64,000 nt of DNA from Azospirillum tabaci (GCF_014596085.1 NZ_JACCJY010000006.1:1-64000), one strand, 5' to 3'; shown: positions 55,017 through 64,000, counted from the first letter of the stretch. A program made the numbers and translations. Notes: a model not told the origin generated them from the letters alone.

Positions 55017-55637
55017 ATGAGCACGCTGGTCGCCCCCACCCCGGAGGCAGGATCGAAGCCCGCGCAGATCCTGGAGGCCGCCGGAAAGCTGTTCCTGGAC
55101 CATGGCTACGGCGCCGTCAGCATGGACGCCATCGCCAAGACGGCCAACGTGTCCAAGGCGACGCTCTACGCCCATTTCGGCAGCAAGGACGAGCTGTTCC
55201 GCGTCATGGTCGCCCGCGAATGCAAGGGGCAGGCGATGGCCGCCGTCTGCGAGGAGGCGCGCGCGCTCGACGTGGCCGATGGGCTGCGCCTGATCGCTCG
55301 CCATTTCGTCACGCTGATCCTGTCGCCGCAGGCGCTGGCCGGCTACCGCGTGGTGGTCGGCGAGGCGCACCGCTTCCCCGAGCTGGCGAGCGCCTTCTAC
55401 GAGGCCGGGCCGGCCCGCACCATGGAGCATATCACCGCCTTCATGGCCGATCTCGACCGCCGCGGCCTGCTGCGCATCCCCGACCCGCAACTGGCGGCGG
55501 AGCAGTTCGTCGGACTCGTCAAGTCGCACACGCACCTGCGCTTCATGCTGTGCCTGTCGGAGCGCCCGACGGAGGAGCAGTTGACCCGGATCGTCGACGG
55601 CGCGGTCTCCCTGATCATCCGGGGCTACGCGCCATAA
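55017..55637 (+). CDS. TetR/AcrR-family repressor of the efflux operon
   Basis: 206 aa. N-terminal HTH: AQILEAAGKLFLDHGYGAVS, MDAIAKTANVSKATLYAHFG, SKDELFRVMV. The C-terminal ligand domain resembles the AefR/YP_ group (FMADLDRRGLLRIPDPQLAA, EQFVGLVKSHTHLRFMLC). The ATG is preceded by CGAGGAAC. Divergence from the EmrAB genes and two shared dyads support local repression; the inducer is unknown. Confidence 0.9.
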   Translation: MSTLVAPTPEAGSKPAQILEAAGKLFLDHGYGAVSMDAIAKTANVSKATLYAHFGSKDELFRVMVARECKGQAMAAVCEEARALDVADGLRLIARHFVTLILSPQALAGYRVVVGEAHRFPELASAFYEAGPARTMEHITAFMADLDRRGLLRIPDPQLAAEQFVGLVKSHTHLRFMLCLSERPTEEQLTRIVDGAVSLIIRGYAP

Positions 55638-55665
55638 CAGGACTGCCGCCATAACTGGACTGCGG

Positions 55666-56340
55666 TCAGCGCCCGCCGTCGAAGGTGATCATGACCTCCA
55701 GCACCCCGGCGGTGTCCGCCTGGACGTCGCGGAAGGTGGCGATCTCACCGGGAAGGATCTGCGGCGGCACCGGCTCGACGGTCCAGTTCCTCAACGGCTG
55801 ACGGTCGGCGCCCAGCGCGGTGACCCGCAGCGCCGGCACCATGCGCAGCGTCTCGGAGACGTTGACGATCTGCCCCTCGACCAGCAGGGCCGCCTTGCCC
55901 TCCTCGGTCTTCTGCTCCGAACGGACGTTCTGAAGCTGGAGGCCGGTGCCCGGCGGTTCCACCGGCAGGCCGACCGTCTCGTAGAACAAGGCGGCTGGAG
56001 GCCACAGCCGCACCACGGTGGCGCGGCCGAAGTAGCCGGCGGCACCGATGGCCAGCAGCACCGCCACGAAGGTCCCCCAGCCGACCAGCGCCCGGCGCCG
56101 CGCGCCGGGTTCCGCCGGGGATTTGGCGGAGGTCGTCTTCTTGGAGGATGGTGCCTTGGATGATAGCGGCGGGACCGGATGGAACTCGGTCACCGCGTCG
56201 GGATGGAAGACGGGGTCGTCCTGCGGCGACTGCCACCACATGTGCCCGCATTGGGCGCAACGCACCTTCCGGCCCTGCGGACCGACCGCCGAATCGGCAA
56301 GAGTGTACCGTGTGTCGCAGGCCGGGCAGGTGATGATCAT
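55666..56340 (-). CDS. Zinc-ribbon membrane protein (MJ0042 type, DUF3426-like)
   Basis: 224 aa. The N-terminus MIITCPACDTRYTLADSAVG followed by VRCAQCGHMW is the MJ0042 zinc ribbon (CxxC...CxxC). A Pro/Lys/Ser linker leads to one membrane helix (WGTFVAVLLAIGAAGYFGR) and a C-terminal DUF3426-like domain (LLVEGQIVNVSETLRMVPAL, LPGEIATFRDVQ). Function unknown; the family often lies beside ftsEX in alphaproteobacteria, as here. Confidence 0.85.
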   Translation of the reverse strand: MIITCPACDTRYTLADSAVGPQGRKVRCAQCGHMWWQSPQDDPVFHPDAVTEFHPVPPLSSKAPSSKKTTSAKSPAEPGARRRALVGWGTFVAVLLAIGAAGYFGRATVVRLWPPAALFYETVGLPVEPPGTGLQLQNVRSEQKTEEGKAALLVEGQIVNVSETLRMVPALRVTALGADRQPLRNWTVEPVPPQILPGEIATFRDVQADTAGVLEVMITFDGGR

Positions 56341-56376
56341 AGATGCCGATCGTTGTCACCGAAATTGCAGACTGTC

Positions 56377-56405
56377 CTTATAGGTAGTCATGAGGTGTGA
56401 AGCAA
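56377..56405 (-). promoter_or_regulatory. Sigma-70 promoter of the zinc-ribbon gene
   Basis: On the minus strand TTGCTT and TATAAG are separated by exactly 17 bp. The predicted start of transcription is about 30 nt before the coding sequence. Confidence 0.6.
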
Positions 56406-56559
56406 GGAACGCACGGGCGCCGCGCGTGGCCGTCCCAAACCGGATGATGGGCGCTGCAAGGTGGACGGTGGTGGACGTGCCGGCCCCTGCCGGTGCATTG
56501 TCCATCCGCGCACCCGGCGGGACGCCGCCGGGGCCTTCCGTTGCGCCTTTGGTGGGACC

Positions 56560-57240
56560 GTGATCCGTTTCGAGAATGTGGGACTGCGCTATGGCACCGG
56601 ACCGGAGGTGCTGCGCGACATCAGCTTCACCCTGCCGCCCGGCTCGTTCCACTTCATGACGGGGGCGAGCGGGGCCGGCAAGTCGTCGCTGCTCAAGCTG
56701 ATGTATCTGGCGCTCCGCCCGTCGCGCGGGCTCGTCACCCTGTTCGGCAAGGACATGGCGCGGGTCAAGCGCACCGACCTGCCGGCGCTGCGCCGCCAGA
56801 TCGGCGTGGTGTTCCAGGACTTCGCCCTGCTCGACCATCTCTCGGCGCTCGACAACGTGGCGCTGCCGCTGCGCATGGGCGGCGCCCGCGAATCGGACGT
56901 GGTGGAGCACTGCACGGAGATCCTGCGCTGGGTGGGGCTGGGCAACCATCTGAACTCCCTGCCCTCCACCCTGTCGGGCGGGCAGCAACAGCGCGTCGCC
57001 ATCGCCCGCGCGGTCATCAACCGCCCGCGCCTGCTGCTGGCGGACGAGCCGACCGGCAATGTCGACGACGGCATCGGCATGCGCCTTCTCTATCTGTTCG
57101 AGGAGCTTCACAAGCTGGGCACCACCGTGGTCATCGCCTCCCACAACGAGGCGCTGATCCGCCGCTTCGAGCACCCGCGCCTGATGCTGGAGAACGGGCG
57201 CCTGCACGTCCTGCCGGCGCACGCCTCGCGCTGGGCGTGA
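56560..57240 (+). CDS. ftsE: Cell-division ABC ATPase FtsE
   Basis: 226 aa from GTG behind GGTGGG. FtsE with FtsX activates peptidoglycan hydrolases at the septum. Seen: VIRFENVGLRYGTGPEVLRD, Walker A GASGAGKSSLL, VVFQDFALLDHLSALDNVAL, signature LSGGQQQRVAIARA, and Walker B LLLADEPTGNVDD. ftsX follows after 22 nt. Confidence 0.94.
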   Translation: MIRFENVGLRYGTGPEVLRDISFTLPPGSFHFMTGASGAGKSSLLKLMYLALRPSRGLVTLFGKDMARVKRTDLPALRRQIGVVFQDFALLDHLSALDNVALPLRMGGARESDVVEHCTEILRWVGLGNHLNSLPSTLSGGQQQRVAIARAVINRPRLLLADEPTGNVDDGIGMRLLYLFEELHKLGTTVVIASHNEALIRRFEHPRLMLENGRLHVLPAHASRWA

Positions 57241-57262
57241 CGCGGAGGGAAGGAGACACGCC

Positions 57263-58165
57263 ATGGCCCTGCCGCCGCTGACCCGCCGAAACTCCGACCT
57301 GCCGCTGGCGAAGGACCCGACCTCGCGCTTCCTCATGTGGCTGACCGCGCTGATGGTCTATCTGGCGGCGCTGGCGCTGGCCGGGGCCCTGCTCGTCTCC
57401 GACATGACCCGGCGCTGGGACAGCGGTCTGGCCGGCGGGCTGACGGTGCAGATCATGCCGCTGCCCGACAGCGCCCACGCCGCCCCGCTGGAGGAGCGGA
57501 CGGAGGCCGCGCTGACCGTCCTGCGCTCCACCCCCGGCATCGCGACCGCCAGCGTCCTGTCCAGCGGCGACGTCGGCCGTCTTCTGGAGCCGTGGCTGGG
57601 CAAGGAGGCCGCCGATCCGCTGCTGCCGATGCCGCGGCTGATCGACGTGATGACCAATGGGCCGGTGGACACCGCGGCGCTGTCCGCGCGCCTGACCTCC
57701 GCCGCCCCCGGCGCCACGCTGGACGACCACGCGGTGTGGCTGGCCGACCTGCGCCGCTTCGCCGGGGCGATGCATCTGGCGGCGCTGGGCATCGTGGCGC
57801 TGATCGGCGGGGCGGGCGTGATGGCGGTGATCTTCGCCGTGCGCTCCGGCCTCGCCATCCACCGCCATGTGGTGGAGCTGCTGCACCTGATGGGGGCCAC
57901 CGACCGCTATGTGGCGCGGCAGTTCGAATCGCACGTCATCGGCCTGACCCTGCGCGGCGGCATGACCGGGCTGCTGCTGGCCGCCGGCACGCTGGGCGGG
58001 ATCGGCCACGCCGCCGCCGGGCTTCACGCCAGCCTGCTGCCGGACCTCACCACCTCGCCCTGGTGGGCCGTCGCCGCGCTGGCCGCCGTGCCGCTGGCCG
58101 CCTGCCTGCTGGCCGCGCTGACCGCGCGCTGGACGGTGCTGCGCACGCTGGAGTCGATGCCGTGA
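57263..58165 (+). CDS. ftsX: Cell-division permease FtsX
   Basis: 300 aa, four membrane helices: FLMWLTALMVYLAALALAGA, LAALGIVALIGGAGVMAVIF, a third around LTLRGGMTGLLLAAGTLG, and WWAVAALAAVPLAACLLAAL. The periplasmic loop between the first two contacts the hydrolase activator. VVELLHLMGATDRYVARQFE is the FtsX-type coupling segment. Confidence 0.92.
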   Translation: MALPPLTRRNSDLPLAKDPTSRFLMWLTALMVYLAALALAGALLVSDMTRRWDSGLAGGLTVQIMPLPDSAHAAPLEERTEAALTVLRSTPGIATASVLSSGDVGRLLEPWLGKEAADPLLPMPRLIDVMTNGPVDTAALSARLTSAAPGATLDDHAVWLADLRRFAGAMHLAALGIVALIGGAGVMAVIFAVRSGLAIHRHVVELLHLMGATDRYVARQFESHVIGLTLRGGMTGLLLAAGTLGGIGHAAAGLHASLLPDLTTSPWWAVAALAAVPLAACLLAALTARWTVLRTLESMP

Positions 58166-58200
58166 CCGCCCGCCCGATCCGTCCGTCCGGAGGCTGAGGG

Positions 58201-58839
58201 ATGGCGCTTCCCTCGCGGCGCGCCCGGGTCCTGCGGGCTTTCCGTCGGCTGGTGCTGCTGGCGATGCTGGGCGGGCTGGCGTGGCTCGGCGGGCTGTTCT
58301 GGTTCGCCGCGTCGATCCCCCGCACCCCGCCGCACCCCGGCAGCGCCGAGGCCACCCGCAACACCGACGCCATCGTCGTGCTGACCGGCGGCAGCGGGCG
58401 GCTGAGCACCGGGCTGGAGCTGCTGGCCGATGGGCGGGCGCACCGGCTGTTCGTCTCCGGCGTCTACGAGGGGCTGGAGGTGCAGGAGTTGCTGAAGCGC
58501 TCCCGCCAGTTCCCCGGCGAGATGGAATGCTGCATCACGCTCGGCTATTCGGCGGACAGCACGATCGGCAACGCCTACGAGACGGCGGACTGGCTGCGCG
58601 CGCAGGGCTACAGCTCGATGCGGCTGGTCACCGCCAATTACCACATGATGCGCAGCCTCCTGGAGTTCCGCATGGTGATCCCGGAGGTCGAGGTGGTGCC
58701 CCACCCCGTCGCCTCTCCCAACGTGCATCTCAACGACTGGTGGCTGTGGCCGGGCACGGCGAATCTGCTGATGACCGAATACAACAAGTACATTGTGACG
58801 CGGCTTCGCTACACGCTTGAGAAGCTGATCGAATCCTGA
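58201..58839 (+). CDS. YdcF/DUF218 family protein
   Basis: 212 aa. One N-terminal membrane helix (LVLLAMLGGLAWLGGLFWFA), then the DUF218 domain: TDAIVVLTGGSGRLSTGLEL, HRLFVSGVYEG, STIGNAYETADWL and RLVTANYHMMRSLLEFRM. The family includes proteins for envelope polysaccharide or vancomycin-related traits (SanA, ElyC). It lies in line with ftsX and plsC, suggesting an envelope role. Confidence 0.88.
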   Translation: MALPSRRARVLRAFRRLVLLAMLGGLAWLGGLFWFAASIPRTPPHPGSAEATRNTDAIVVLTGGSGRLSTGLELLADGRAHRLFVSGVYEGLEVQELLKRSRQFPGEMECCITLGYSADSTIGNAYETADWLRAQGYSSMRLVTANYHMMRSLLEFRMVIPEVEVVPHPVASPNVHLNDWWLWPGTANLLMTEYNKYIVTRLRYTLEKLIES

Positions 58840-58852
58840 CAAGTTCCCGGCC

Positions 58853-59635
58853 ATGATCTTCCTGCGCTCGCTTGCCTTCAACGTCGCCTTCTATGTGTGG
58901 ACGGCGGTCGTCTGCGTCGGCCTTCTGTGGATGCTGCTGCTGCCGCGGCGGAGCATGATCCGCGTCGTCACGTGGTATTTCGGAACCGTGGCGTGGCTGG
59001 AACGCACGCTCGCCGGCATCCGCTACGAGGTGCGCGGGCGGGAGCATGTTCCCCAGAGCGGGTCCTTCCTTCTGGCCGCCAAGCACCAGTCGGCCTGGGA
59101 GACGATGAAGCTGCACTTCCTCGTCAACGACCCGGCGATCATCCTGAAGCGGGAGCTTCTGTGGATTCCCATCTGGGGCTGGTACGCCGCCAAGGCCCGG
59201 ATGATCGCCGTGGACCGCGGCGCCAAGGGCCGGGCCGTCGCCTCGATGGTCCGGAACGCCCGTCCGGTGCGGGACGAAGGGCGGCCCATCGTGATCTTCC
59301 CGCAGGGCACGCGGGTCGCCGTCGGCGCCTACCGCCCCTACCGGGTCGGTGTCGGCGTGCTCTACGACAACCTCGACATCCCCATCGTGCCAATGGCGCT
59401 GAACGCCGGCCTCTACTGGGCGCGCAACAGCTTCATCAAGCGGCCCGGCACCGTGATCGTGGAATTCCTGCCCCCCATCCCGCCCGGCTTGGGCCGCGCC
59501 AAAGCCATGCAGGAGTTGGAGGAGCGGCTGGAGGCCGCCACCGACCGGCTGGTCGTCGCCGCGGGCGGCCCGGCGACCGTGCGGCCCAAGGCGGCGGAAG
59601 CGGTTACCGCCGCAGTAACGGAAACCGCGTCCTGA
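58853..59635 (+). CDS. plsC: 1-acyl-sn-glycerol-3-phosphate acyltransferase PlsC
   Basis: 260 aa. It adds the second acyl chain to make phosphatidic acid. Seen: a membrane start (AFYVWTAVVCVGLLWMLLLP), motif I as K-H78-QSAWE (Glu where many have Asp), VDRGAKGRA, motif III FPQGTRVAVGAY, and VPMALNAGLYWARNS. Its TGA overlaps the ATG of the hydrolase gene (TGATG pattern). Confidence 0.92.
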   Translation: MIFLRSLAFNVAFYVWTAVVCVGLLWMLLLPRRSMIRVVTWYFGTVAWLERTLAGIRYEVRGREHVPQSGSFLLAAKHQSAWETMKLHFLVNDPAIILKRELLWIPIWGWYAAKARMIAVDRGAKGRAVASMVRNARPVRDEGRPIVIFPQGTRVAVGAYRPYRVGVGVLYDNLDIPIVPMALNAGLYWARNSFIKRPGTVIVEFLPPIPPGLGRAKAMQELEERLEAATDRLVVAAGGPATVRPKAAEAVTAAVTETAS

Positions 59636-60618
59636 TGCGCCGGGGCGCGGCCTTCGCCATCCTCGCGGGCCTTGCCCTGCCGATGCCGATGGCGACGGAC
59701 GCGCAAGCCCAGTCGCAGCCGAGCGCGGAACGCTTCTCCAACGCCGCGGTGACCGAAGGCATCGCCATCACCCGCCAAGCCTGCGCCGCGCTGGAGGCGC
59801 AGGAAACCGCCGCCTGGGTCGAGGTGGAGGGGCGCGGGGAGTGCCTGCGCTACTACGCGGCGGGCCTGCGCCCCGCCCCCGGCCCCAACCCCATCGCCGC
59901 GGCCTGGATGCACGGCGACATCATGGGGACCAAGCCGACCTCCGTCGGCCACCAGGAAGGGCTGGGCGTCGCCGCCATGATCGACCAGGAACGGGCCTTG
60001 TCGGAGCGATTCGGCATTCCCTTCCTGTTCCTCGCCCGTCCCGGCGCCTATGGCAGTTCCGGCCGTTTCTGGACGACGCGCCACACGCCGCGCGAGGCGG
60101 CCCTGATGAACGCGCTGCTCGATGTCCTGAAAGCCCGCTACGGCGTGAGAGCGTGGGCGCTGGGCGGGCACAGCGCCGGCGGCACGCTGACCGCCGAGTT
60201 CCTGGCCCGCCGCCATGACCTGCGCTGCGCGGTCATCTCCTCCGGCGCGCCGGCCTACCGGGCCTATCTGGAGGCGCGGGGCCTCCGGACGGTGCTGGCG
60301 CGCCCGCAGGGCTGGTTCGACCCCGCCGAATCGCTCGACCGCATCCCGCCTGATCCCGGACGCCGCGTCTTCGTCATCGGCGACCCGCGCGAGACCAACA
60401 TCCCGTTCCACACCCAGCGCCACTATTTCGACGCCCTGGCAACCCGTGGGCACGCGGCGTGGCTGGTGCCGCTGGAGCGCGCGCCCGCCCCGCGCCACCA
60501 CAGCCTCGTGGACTTCGGCGAAACCGCTCTCGGCTTGTGTGGCTCCGGCGCCGACACCGGGCGAATCCTGGCGACGCTCAAGGCCATGCCGGACCAGCGG
60601 GACCGCATCAGCAACTGA
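59635..60618 (+). CDS. Exported alpha/beta hydrolase
   Basis: 327 aa. Sec signal peptide (GAAFAILAGLALPMPMATDA, ends AQAQS). The alpha/beta hydrolase core shows AAAWMHGDIMG, FLFLARPGAYGSSGRFW, nucleophile elbow GGHSAGGTLTAEFLARR, acid region VFVIGDPRETNIPFHTQ and a His near PRHHSLVDFG. Periplasmic esterase or peptidase; substrate unknown. Start overlaps the plsC stop. Confidence 0.82.
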   Translation: MRRGAAFAILAGLALPMPMATDAQAQSQPSAERFSNAAVTEGIAITRQACAALEAQETAAWVEVEGRGECLRYYAAGLRPAPGPNPIAAAWMHGDIMGTKPTSVGHQEGLGVAAMIDQERALSERFGIPFLFLARPGAYGSSGRFWTTRHTPREAALMNALLDVLKARYGVRAWALGGHSAGGTLTAEFLARRHDLRCAVISSGAPAYRAYLEARGLRTVLARPQGWFDPAESLDRIPPDPGRRVFVIGDPRETNIPFHTQRHYFDALATRGHAAWLVPLERAPAPRHHSLVDFGETALGLCGSGADTGRILATLKAMPDQRDRISN

Positions 60619-60744
60619 CGGCCGGAACGCAAGAGGAACGGCCAGGCTGCCCCAACGGTTGACCCCCGTAAGGGCGGCCCCTACTCTTCGGACACTGTTG
60701 TCGGTGGACCGGCGCTATGGACCGGCCGCGCGAAGGGAGCACGC

Positions 60745-63042
60745 ATGCCGGGCATCGCCGCCATATCCCAGCGGATCTGGGACATGAAGTACCGTTTCAA
60801 GTCCGCCGCGGGCGACCCCATCGACCAGACCATCGCCGACACCTGGCGCCGCGTCGCCACGGCGCTCGCCGCCCCCGAGGCCGATCCGCCGGTTTGGGCG
60901 CCGCGCTTCGAACGGGCGCTGTCCCGCTTCGAGTTCCTGCCCGCCGGGCGCATCCTGGCCGGGGCCGGCACCGGGCGGACGGTGACGCTGTTCAACTGCT
61001 TCGTCATGGGACGGATCGAGGACGACCTCGGCGCCATCTTCGCCCACCTGCGCGAAGCGGCGCTGACCATGCAGCAGGGCGGCGGCATCGGCTACGACTT
61101 CTCCACCCTGCGGCCCAAGGGAGCCCTCGTGAAGGGGGTCGGCGCCGACGCGTCCGGCCCGCTGTCCTTCATGGACGTGTGGGACAGCATGTGCCGCACC
61201 ATCATGTCGGCGGGCGCCCGGCGCGGCGCGATGATGGCGACCCTGCGCTGCGACCATCCCGACATCGAGGATTTCATCGACGCCAAGCGCGAGCCCGGCC
61301 GGCTGCGCATGTTCAACCTGTCGGTCCTGGTCACCGACGCCTTCATGGACGCCGTTCGGGAGGACCGGCCCTGGCCGCTGGTCTTCGACGGGCAGGTCCA
61401 CCGCGAGGTGCGGGCCCGCGGCCTGTGGGACCGCATCATGCAGGCCACCTACGCCTATGCGGAGCCGGGCGTCATCTTCATCGACCGGGTGAACGGGCAG
61501 AACAACCTGAGCTATTGCGAATCCATTTCCGCCACCAATCCCTGCGGCGAGCAGCCGCTGCCCCCTTACGGGGCCTGCCTGCTCGGCTCGATCAACCTCG
61601 CCGCCCTGGTGATCGACCCGTTCGAGGAGACCGCCCGGCTCGACATCGCCCGGCTGAAAGAGCTGACGGCGCTCGCGGTGCGGATGATGGACAATGTGGT
61701 GGACGCCTCCCGCTTCCCGCTGGAGCCGCAGGCGCAGGAGGCCCACGCCAAGCGGCGCATTGGGCTGGGCGTCACCGGGCTGGCCGACGCGCTGATCCTC
61801 TGCCGCACGCGCTACGGCGGCGAAGCGGCGGTGGCGCTGACCGAATCCTGGTTGAAGACGATCCGCAACGAGGCCTACCGCGCCTCCGCCCGGCTGGCCG
61901 CCGAGAAAGGAGCCTTCCCGCTCTACGACCGCGACTCCTATCTGGACGCCCCGATGGTGCGCGGGCTGGACGAGGACGTGCGTGGCCTGATCGCGGAGCA
62001 TGGCATCCGCAACGCGCTTCTGACCTCCATCGCGCCGACCGGCACGATCTCGCTGTTCGCCGACAACGTGTCGTCGGGGATCGAGCCGGTCTTCTCCTAC
62101 AGCTACGAGCGCGCCGTCCTGATGCCCGACGGCACCCGCCGGACGGAGGAGGTGAGCGACCACGCCCATCGCCTGTTCCGCGCGCGGTTCGGGGCCGAGC
62201 AGCCCCTGCCCGACTACTTCGTGGACGCGCAGTCCCTGACCCCGGCGGAGCATGTGGTGATGCAGGCGGCAGCCCAGCGCCATGTGGACAGCTCCATTTC
62301 CAAAACCATCAACTGTCCGGAGGATCTGCCCTTCGACTCCTTCAAGGACGTCTATTGGCAGGCCTATGAGCTGGGCTGCAAGGGCTGCACCACCTACCGC
62401 CCGAACGCGGTCACCGGCTCCGTCCTGTCGGTGAAGAAGGAGGGCGCGGCTTCGGCCCCAAACCAACCCTCTTCCCCGACCCGGGGCGCGGCCCCGGGCG
62501 CCATGGCGACCAAGCCGCCCGACCGTCCGGAGACCCTGCCGGGCGAGACCTACAAGGTGCGCTGGCCGGACAGCGACCACGCCATGTACATCACGATCAA
62601 CGACATCGTGGAGAACGGACGGCGCCGGCCCTTCGAGGTTTTCATCAACTCCAAGAACATGGAGCATTACGCCTGGACCGTGGCTTTGACGCGCATGATC
62701 TCAGCGGTGTTTCGCCGCGGCGGCGAGGTCGGCTTCGTCGTGGAGGAGTTGAAGGCGGTCTTCGACCCCCGCGGCGGCGCCTGGATGCAGGGCCGCTACG
62801 TCCCGTCCCTGCTGGCGGCCATCGGGGACGTGATCGAGCGGCATCTGAAGGCCATCGGCATGCTGCCGGACGATGGGATGGCCGAGATGCTGCCGAGCGG
62901 CGGGACCCTCGCCGCACCGCCATCCGCCGGGACGGAGACGGCCAACCTCCAGCAATGCCCGAAATGTGGCCAGCCCGGTCTGATCCGGCAGGAAGGCTGC
63001 GACACCTGCCTGAACTGCGGCTATTCCAAGTGCGGCCCCTGA
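60745..63042 (+). CDS. nrdJ: Class II (B12-dependent) ribonucleotide reductase
   Basis: 765 aa. It makes dNDPs with adenosylcobalamin. Seen: FEFLPAGRILAGAGTGRTVT, LFNCFVMG (redox Cys), MQQGGGIGYDFSTLRPKGAL, and the active-site block ATNPCGEQPLPPYGACLLGS. Also SIAPTGTISLFADNVSSGIE and a C-terminal zinc ribbon (CPKCG, CDTCLNCGYSKC) that replaces a plain thiol tail. A Pro/Ser-rich insert sits at about 570-595. No cobalamin riboswitch is visible in the 126-bp leader. Confidence 0.95.
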   Translation: MPGIAAISQRIWDMKYRFKSAAGDPIDQTIADTWRRVATALAAPEADPPVWAPRFERALSRFEFLPAGRILAGAGTGRTVTLFNCFVMGRIEDDLGAIFAHLREAALTMQQGGGIGYDFSTLRPKGALVKGVGADASGPLSFMDVWDSMCRTIMSAGARRGAMMATLRCDHPDIEDFIDAKREPGRLRMFNLSVLVTDAFMDAVREDRPWPLVFDGQVHREVRARGLWDRIMQATYAYAEPGVIFIDRVNGQNNLSYCESISATNPCGEQPLPPYGACLLGSINLAALVIDPFEETARLDIARLKELTALAVRMMDNVVDASRFPLEPQAQEAHAKRRIGLGVTGLADALILCRTRYGGEAAVALTESWLKTIRNEAYRASARLAAEKGAFPLYDRDSYLDAPMVRGLDEDVRGLIAEHGIRNALLTSIAPTGTISLFADNVSSGIEPVFSYSYERAVLMPDGTRRTEEVSDHAHRLFRARFGAEQPLPDYFVDAQSLTPAEHVVMQAAAQRHVDSSISKTINCPEDLPFDSFKDVYWQAYELGCKGCTTYRPNAVTGSVLSVKKEGAASAPNQPSSPTRGAAPGAMATKPPDRPETLPGETYKVRWPDSDHAMYITINDIVENGRRRPFEVFINSKNMEHYAWTVALTRMISAVFRRGGEVGFVVEELKAVFDPRGGAWMQGRYVPSLLAAIGDVIERHLKAIGMLPDDGMAEMLPSGGTLAAPPSAGTETANLQQCPKCGQPGLIRQEGCDTCLNCGYSKCGP

Positions 63043-63163
63043 GGACGGATCGGTGACACCACGGGCACTGTCTGTCGGTTTGCGCATTCGCCGAAACCCG
63101 TAGGCTACAGACTGGCAACGGTCGGTGCGAATCGGCCTCAGACGTGGCAGGGGCGGGCCTGCC

Positions 63164-64000
63164 CTACTCGTTCAATACGGTAGGACAGGTTGCCGCGGGT
63201 CGTTGGCACCCAGGAAAGCACCCGAGTCCGACCAGAGTGGCGCGCACCGCCTCGTCGAGCGGGGTGTGGGGCTCAGCCCCGAGTTCAGCCGTCAGCCGGG
63301 CATTGTTCAACCTGACGGGAGTCTCCCAGAGGTAACGCATCTCGACCAATTCCCGAAACAGCGGGACGAATGGGGAGGCCGCGGTCATCAGGAGCCATGG
63401 AAACCGACGGACGGGGAGTTCAGGCTCGCCGACCACGCGCCGGATCGCTTCCATGACCCGTGTTCCGTCTTCGTCCCAATGCCCTCCCATGTGGAAGGTG
63501 GCGAATGCATCCTGCGCCTCTCGTTCGGCCAAACGCGCCATTGTCTCCGCAACGTCGGGAAGGTAGGCCCACTGATGCCCGACGCCCGCTTTGCCGGGAT
63601 AAGTGATGGAGCGGAGTGGGCGTCCGGGCTTCACGAGCCCTTGCGAGAACCAGTTGTTTCCCGCTCCTGGGCCGAAGAAATCGCCGGCGCGCACGATCAG
63701 AACTCGAACGTCCCCTTTGTCCGAGGCCATCCGGAGGCGCCGTTCCATCTCGACGCGAATGGCGCCCTTGCGGGTGAGCGGGGTCTGGGGAGAGGACTCG
63801 TCCAGCAGCGGGAACGCGTCGGGCCCATAGTTGTAGACCGTGCCCGGAAGGAGGATGCGGGCGCCGTTCGCGCGTGCCGCGGCAATTGTATTGGCCAGCA
63901 TCGGAAGCACCAGCTTGCCCCAGTTCCGGTAGGCTGGGGGGTTTACCGCGTGCACGATGAGCGAGGCTCCCTGCGCCGCGTGCGCCACGGCTGAGGCCGA
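63164..64000 (-). CDS. NAD-dependent epimerase/dehydratase, 5' end outside window
   Basis: At least 278 aa of an extended SDR-type protein; the N-terminus with the Rossmann Gly motif lies beyond the right edge. Seen: SLIVHAVNPPAYRNWGKLVL, ARILLPGTVYNYGPDAFPLL (Tyr region), VRVLIVRAGDFFGPGAGNNW and WAYLPDVAETMARLAE. The lower 120 bp to nrdJ has no clear feature. Substrate not readable. Confidence 0.85.
   Translation of the reverse strand, partial: SASAVAHAAQGASLIVHAVNPPAYRNWGKLVLPMLANTIAAARANGARILLPGTVYNYGPDAFPLLDESSPQTPLTRKGAIRVEMERRLRMASDKGDVRVLIVRAGDFFGPGAGNNWFSQGLVKPGRPLRSITYPGKAGVGHQWAYLPDVAETMARLAEREAQDAFATFHMGGHWDEDGTRVMEAIRRVVGEPELPVRRFPWLLMTAASPFVPLFRELVEMRYLWETPVRLNNARLTAELGAEPHTPLDEAVRATLVGLGCFPGCQRPAATCPTVLNE

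Noticed and set aside
60619..60744. Cobalamin riboswitch before the B12-dependent reductase
   Set aside because: The gap is only 126 bp and shows no B12-box-like sequence or matching helices.

Overview
The window is high-GC alphaproteobacterial chromosome. The best match is Azospirillum or a close relative in Rhodospirillales. The evidence is a Caulobacter-like fliF-fliH-fliN-flbD-flhA-flhF order, the CtrA/ChpT cell-cycle regulators, a five-gene cheA-W-Y-B-R operon, a TakP-type TRAP transporter and the remnant of an ISAzo13-family transposase. All assignments come from reading the sequence and recalled family knowledge; nothing was searched or computed.

Layout. 1-4.1 kb: the end of a CoA-transferase gene, a fused NDP-forming acyl-CoA ligase, a frameshifted transposase remnant, a tRNA-Leu(CAG)/tRNA-Ala(GGC) pair with a recognisable promoter and terminator, and a PraR-like HTH regulator divergent from the flagellar operon. 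4.6-16.4 kb: one long flagellar operon (fliF, fliH, fliN, motA, flbD, flhA, flhF, flhG, a FliK-like Pro/Ala-rich protein and a QueF-like protein without the catalytic cysteine). A sigma-54 type promoter lies in front of fliF, and FlbD, the likely sigma-54 activator, is encoded in the same operon. 16.5-22.3 kb: a diguanylate cyclase, fliJ-fliI, divergent ctrA, a DUF1127 protein and a LysR regulator. 22.3-29.1 kb: cheA-W-Y-B-R and chpT on the minus strand. Flagellar assembly, motor, chemotaxis and the CtrA phosphorelay thus share about 25 kb, and motB at 36.5 kb carries an exact CtrA box.

29.3-41 kb is mostly metabolic: a DUF3553 protein, cytochrome c, a penicillin-acylase-type hydrolase translationally coupled to threonine ammonia-lyase, an RTX protein that looks like a serralysin with all three zinc histidines replaced, a flavin reductase, motB, an ATP-grasp/alpha-E pair and an N-end-rule leucyltransferase. 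41-44.5 kb holds a TRAP 2-oxoacid transporter with the binding protein convergent to the membrane subunits. 45-51.7 kb: parC, recO, a three-PAS GGDEF/EAL protein with a degenerate cyclase, a Cys-cluster protein and an unknown. 51.9-55.6 kb: an EmrAB-type efflux pair with a divergent TetR regulator and two matching operator-like dyads. 55.7-64 kb: a zinc-ribbon membrane protein, ftsE-ftsX-ydcF-plsC-hydrolase, a class II (B12-dependent) ribonucleotide reductase and a truncated NAD-dependent epimerase.

The least explained items are the QueF-like protein in the flagellar operon, the zinc-site-less serralysin homologue, the internally duplicated FliK-like protein, and the dense TTAA/dyad region in front of ctrA.
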